From contig JAILNJ010000020.1 of assembly GCA_024691665.1 (NCBI GenBank), positions 1 to 6,586 of the forward strand: a DNA stretch of 6,586 nt. Reading direction: 5' to 3'. The notes beneath the pieces were generated by a model. It made no database searches. It was not told where the DNA came from and saw nothing but the letters and a program-made list of their open reading frames with translations. This DNA is from Gammaproteobacteria bacterium. GTDB taxonomy: Bacteria > Bacillota_I > Bacilli_A > Izemoplasmatales > UBA1188. Positions within the stretch are counted from its first letter, which is position 1. The number at the start of each line of letters is the position of its first letter. A program made the translations under genes and the position numbers. Shown here in pieces: positions 5,908 through 6,586 of the stretch.

Positions 5908-6586
5908 AATTTATATCTTTTACAGTTTGACCTTCTTGTAACCATCCCTTAATAATCATTTGTTCTGGGATAGATGATTTAGGATTCTCTATGATCTCAA
6001 TTAACTTTCTTGCTGATTGACGGCCGATCTCAACTGAGTCTTGAACGTAAGTTGTTATTATTGGTCTTAATAATCTAGATAGTTTGATTCCATCATATCC
6101 AACTATTGAAATATCATCAGGAATTTTTAAACCATTCTTTTCTATAATTGTTATACCGCCAAGTAATGAATAGTCATCTGGATAGATTATTACAGTAGGC
6201 CTATCATTAAGGGCTAGTAGTTCTCTTGTAGCTATTGCACTAACTTTAGGTAAATGGTAACGACCTTCTTTAACATATTCTTCTTTTACTTGAATACCAT
6301 TTTCTTCGCACGCACGATAGAAGCTTGATACACGCTTTTGAGTAACTGATGTTTCATCACCTTTAATAAAAGCTATCTTTTTGTGGCCCATTTTAGCCAA
6401 ATAGTTAACAATATCCATTTCACCTTGAATATTATCAGATGATACACATGACTTTCCATCAAAGGAATAATCTATAGTTACTGTAGGGATTTCACTATCT
6501 ACAAGATTAATAACTTCTGGATCTTTAAAGTTTACTGAAGCAATGATTACACCATCTACATTTCTATATTTAGCATGTTCATAGAA
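5906..6586 (-). CDS. LacI/GalR-family transcriptional regulator, N-terminus off the window
   Basis: Sugar-responsive DNA-binding regulator. The frame is open to the right edge, giving 226 visible residues from FYEHAKYRNVDGVIIASVNF to the TAG stop. What is seen is the periplasmic-binding-protein-like effector domain: VDGVII near the start, IPTVTIDY, YLAKMGHKKIAFIKGD in the second subdomain, RPTVIIYPDDYSLLGG, IPDDISIVGYDG and the closing TTYVQDSVEIGRQSARKLIE followed by GWLQEGQTV. The helix-turn-helix, hinge helix and true start lie beyond base 6586; the Met at 6418 is internal to the conserved fold and is not the start. A typical member has about 330-340 residues, so about 110 are missing. It has its own terminator and lies upstream of the operon whose promoter is flanked by LacI-type palindromes, so it is the likely local regulator. 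Its inducer is unknown. Confidence 0.95.
   Translation of the reverse strand, partial: FYEHAKYRNVDGVIIASVNFKDPEVINLVDSEIPTVTIDYSFDGKSCVSSDNIQGEMDIVNYLAKMGHKKIAFIKGDETSVTQKRVSSFYRACEENGIQVKEEYVKEGRYHLPKVSAIATRELLALNDRPTVIIYPDDYSLLGGITIIEKNGLKIPDDISIVGYDGIKLSRLLRPIITTYVQDSVEIGRQSARKLIEIIENPKSSIPEQMIIKGWLQEGQTVKDIN

Noticed and set aside
5906..6418. A short 170-residue regulator starting at the Met at 6418
   Set aside because: The same frame continues to the window edge with recognisable LacI-family sequence, so this Met is internal and the gene is cut by the window, not truncated.
1..6586. Mobile element, CRISPR array, tRNA/rRNA, phage or defence genes
   Set aside because: No transposase, integrase, regularly spaced repeats, tRNA-like or rRNA sequence was seen; all genes belong to one coherent sugar-uptake locus of similar composition.

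Overview
The window is one carbohydrate-uptake locus, with every gene on the minus strand, so transcription runs from the right end to the left. The DNA is low in GC, the ribosome-binding sites are strong and of the GGAGG type, the binding protein is a lipoprotein, and the promoter carries a CcpA-type cre-like box. Together these point to a low-GC Gram-positive bacterium (Bacillota), plausibly an anaerobic gut or rumen member. The genus cannot be named from this sequence. TGG codes for Trp, no in-frame TGA was seen, and nothing suggests a non-standard genetic code.

Layout in the direction of transcription: (1) A LacI-family regulator (6586-5906) whose DNA-binding domain lies off the right edge. 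It ends in its own intrinsic terminator, which starts inside the stop codon. (2) A very AT-rich control region of about 400 bp (5905-5480). It holds a good sigma-A-type promoter (-35 at 5696-5691, -10 at 5673-5668), a cre-like box lying over the -35, two closely related CG-centred palindromes 169 bp apart that are probably the regulator's operators, and a leader of about 180 nt with an inverted repeat. (3) A solute-binding lipoprotein (5479-4115). (4) A terminator-like hairpin with a U tract (4097-4053), probably a partial terminator. (5) Two CUT1 inner-membrane permeases (4024-3050 and 3041-2151). (6) A dedicated MsmX/UgpC-type ATPase (2137-938). (7) A glycoside hydrolase family 5 enzyme without a signal peptide (917-1), cut by the left edge about 20 residues after the catalytic nucleophile.

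How it works together: the lipoprotein captures an oligosaccharide outside the cell, the permease pair and ATPase import it, and the cytoplasmic GH5 enzyme cleaves it. The GH5 family suggests a beta-1,4-linked gluco- or manno-oligosaccharide, but the exact sugar is not readable from the sequence. The LacI-type protein would switch the operon by sugar availability, and the cre-like box would add catabolite repression. The intergenic hairpin would let the cell make more binding protein than membrane components.

This is a recognisable kind of system, not an undescribed one. The points worth a second look are the operator architecture, the start and attenuator at the first permease, the intracellular GH5 in a transport operon, the Lys-rich insertion in the ATPase and the Cys-rich binding protein.
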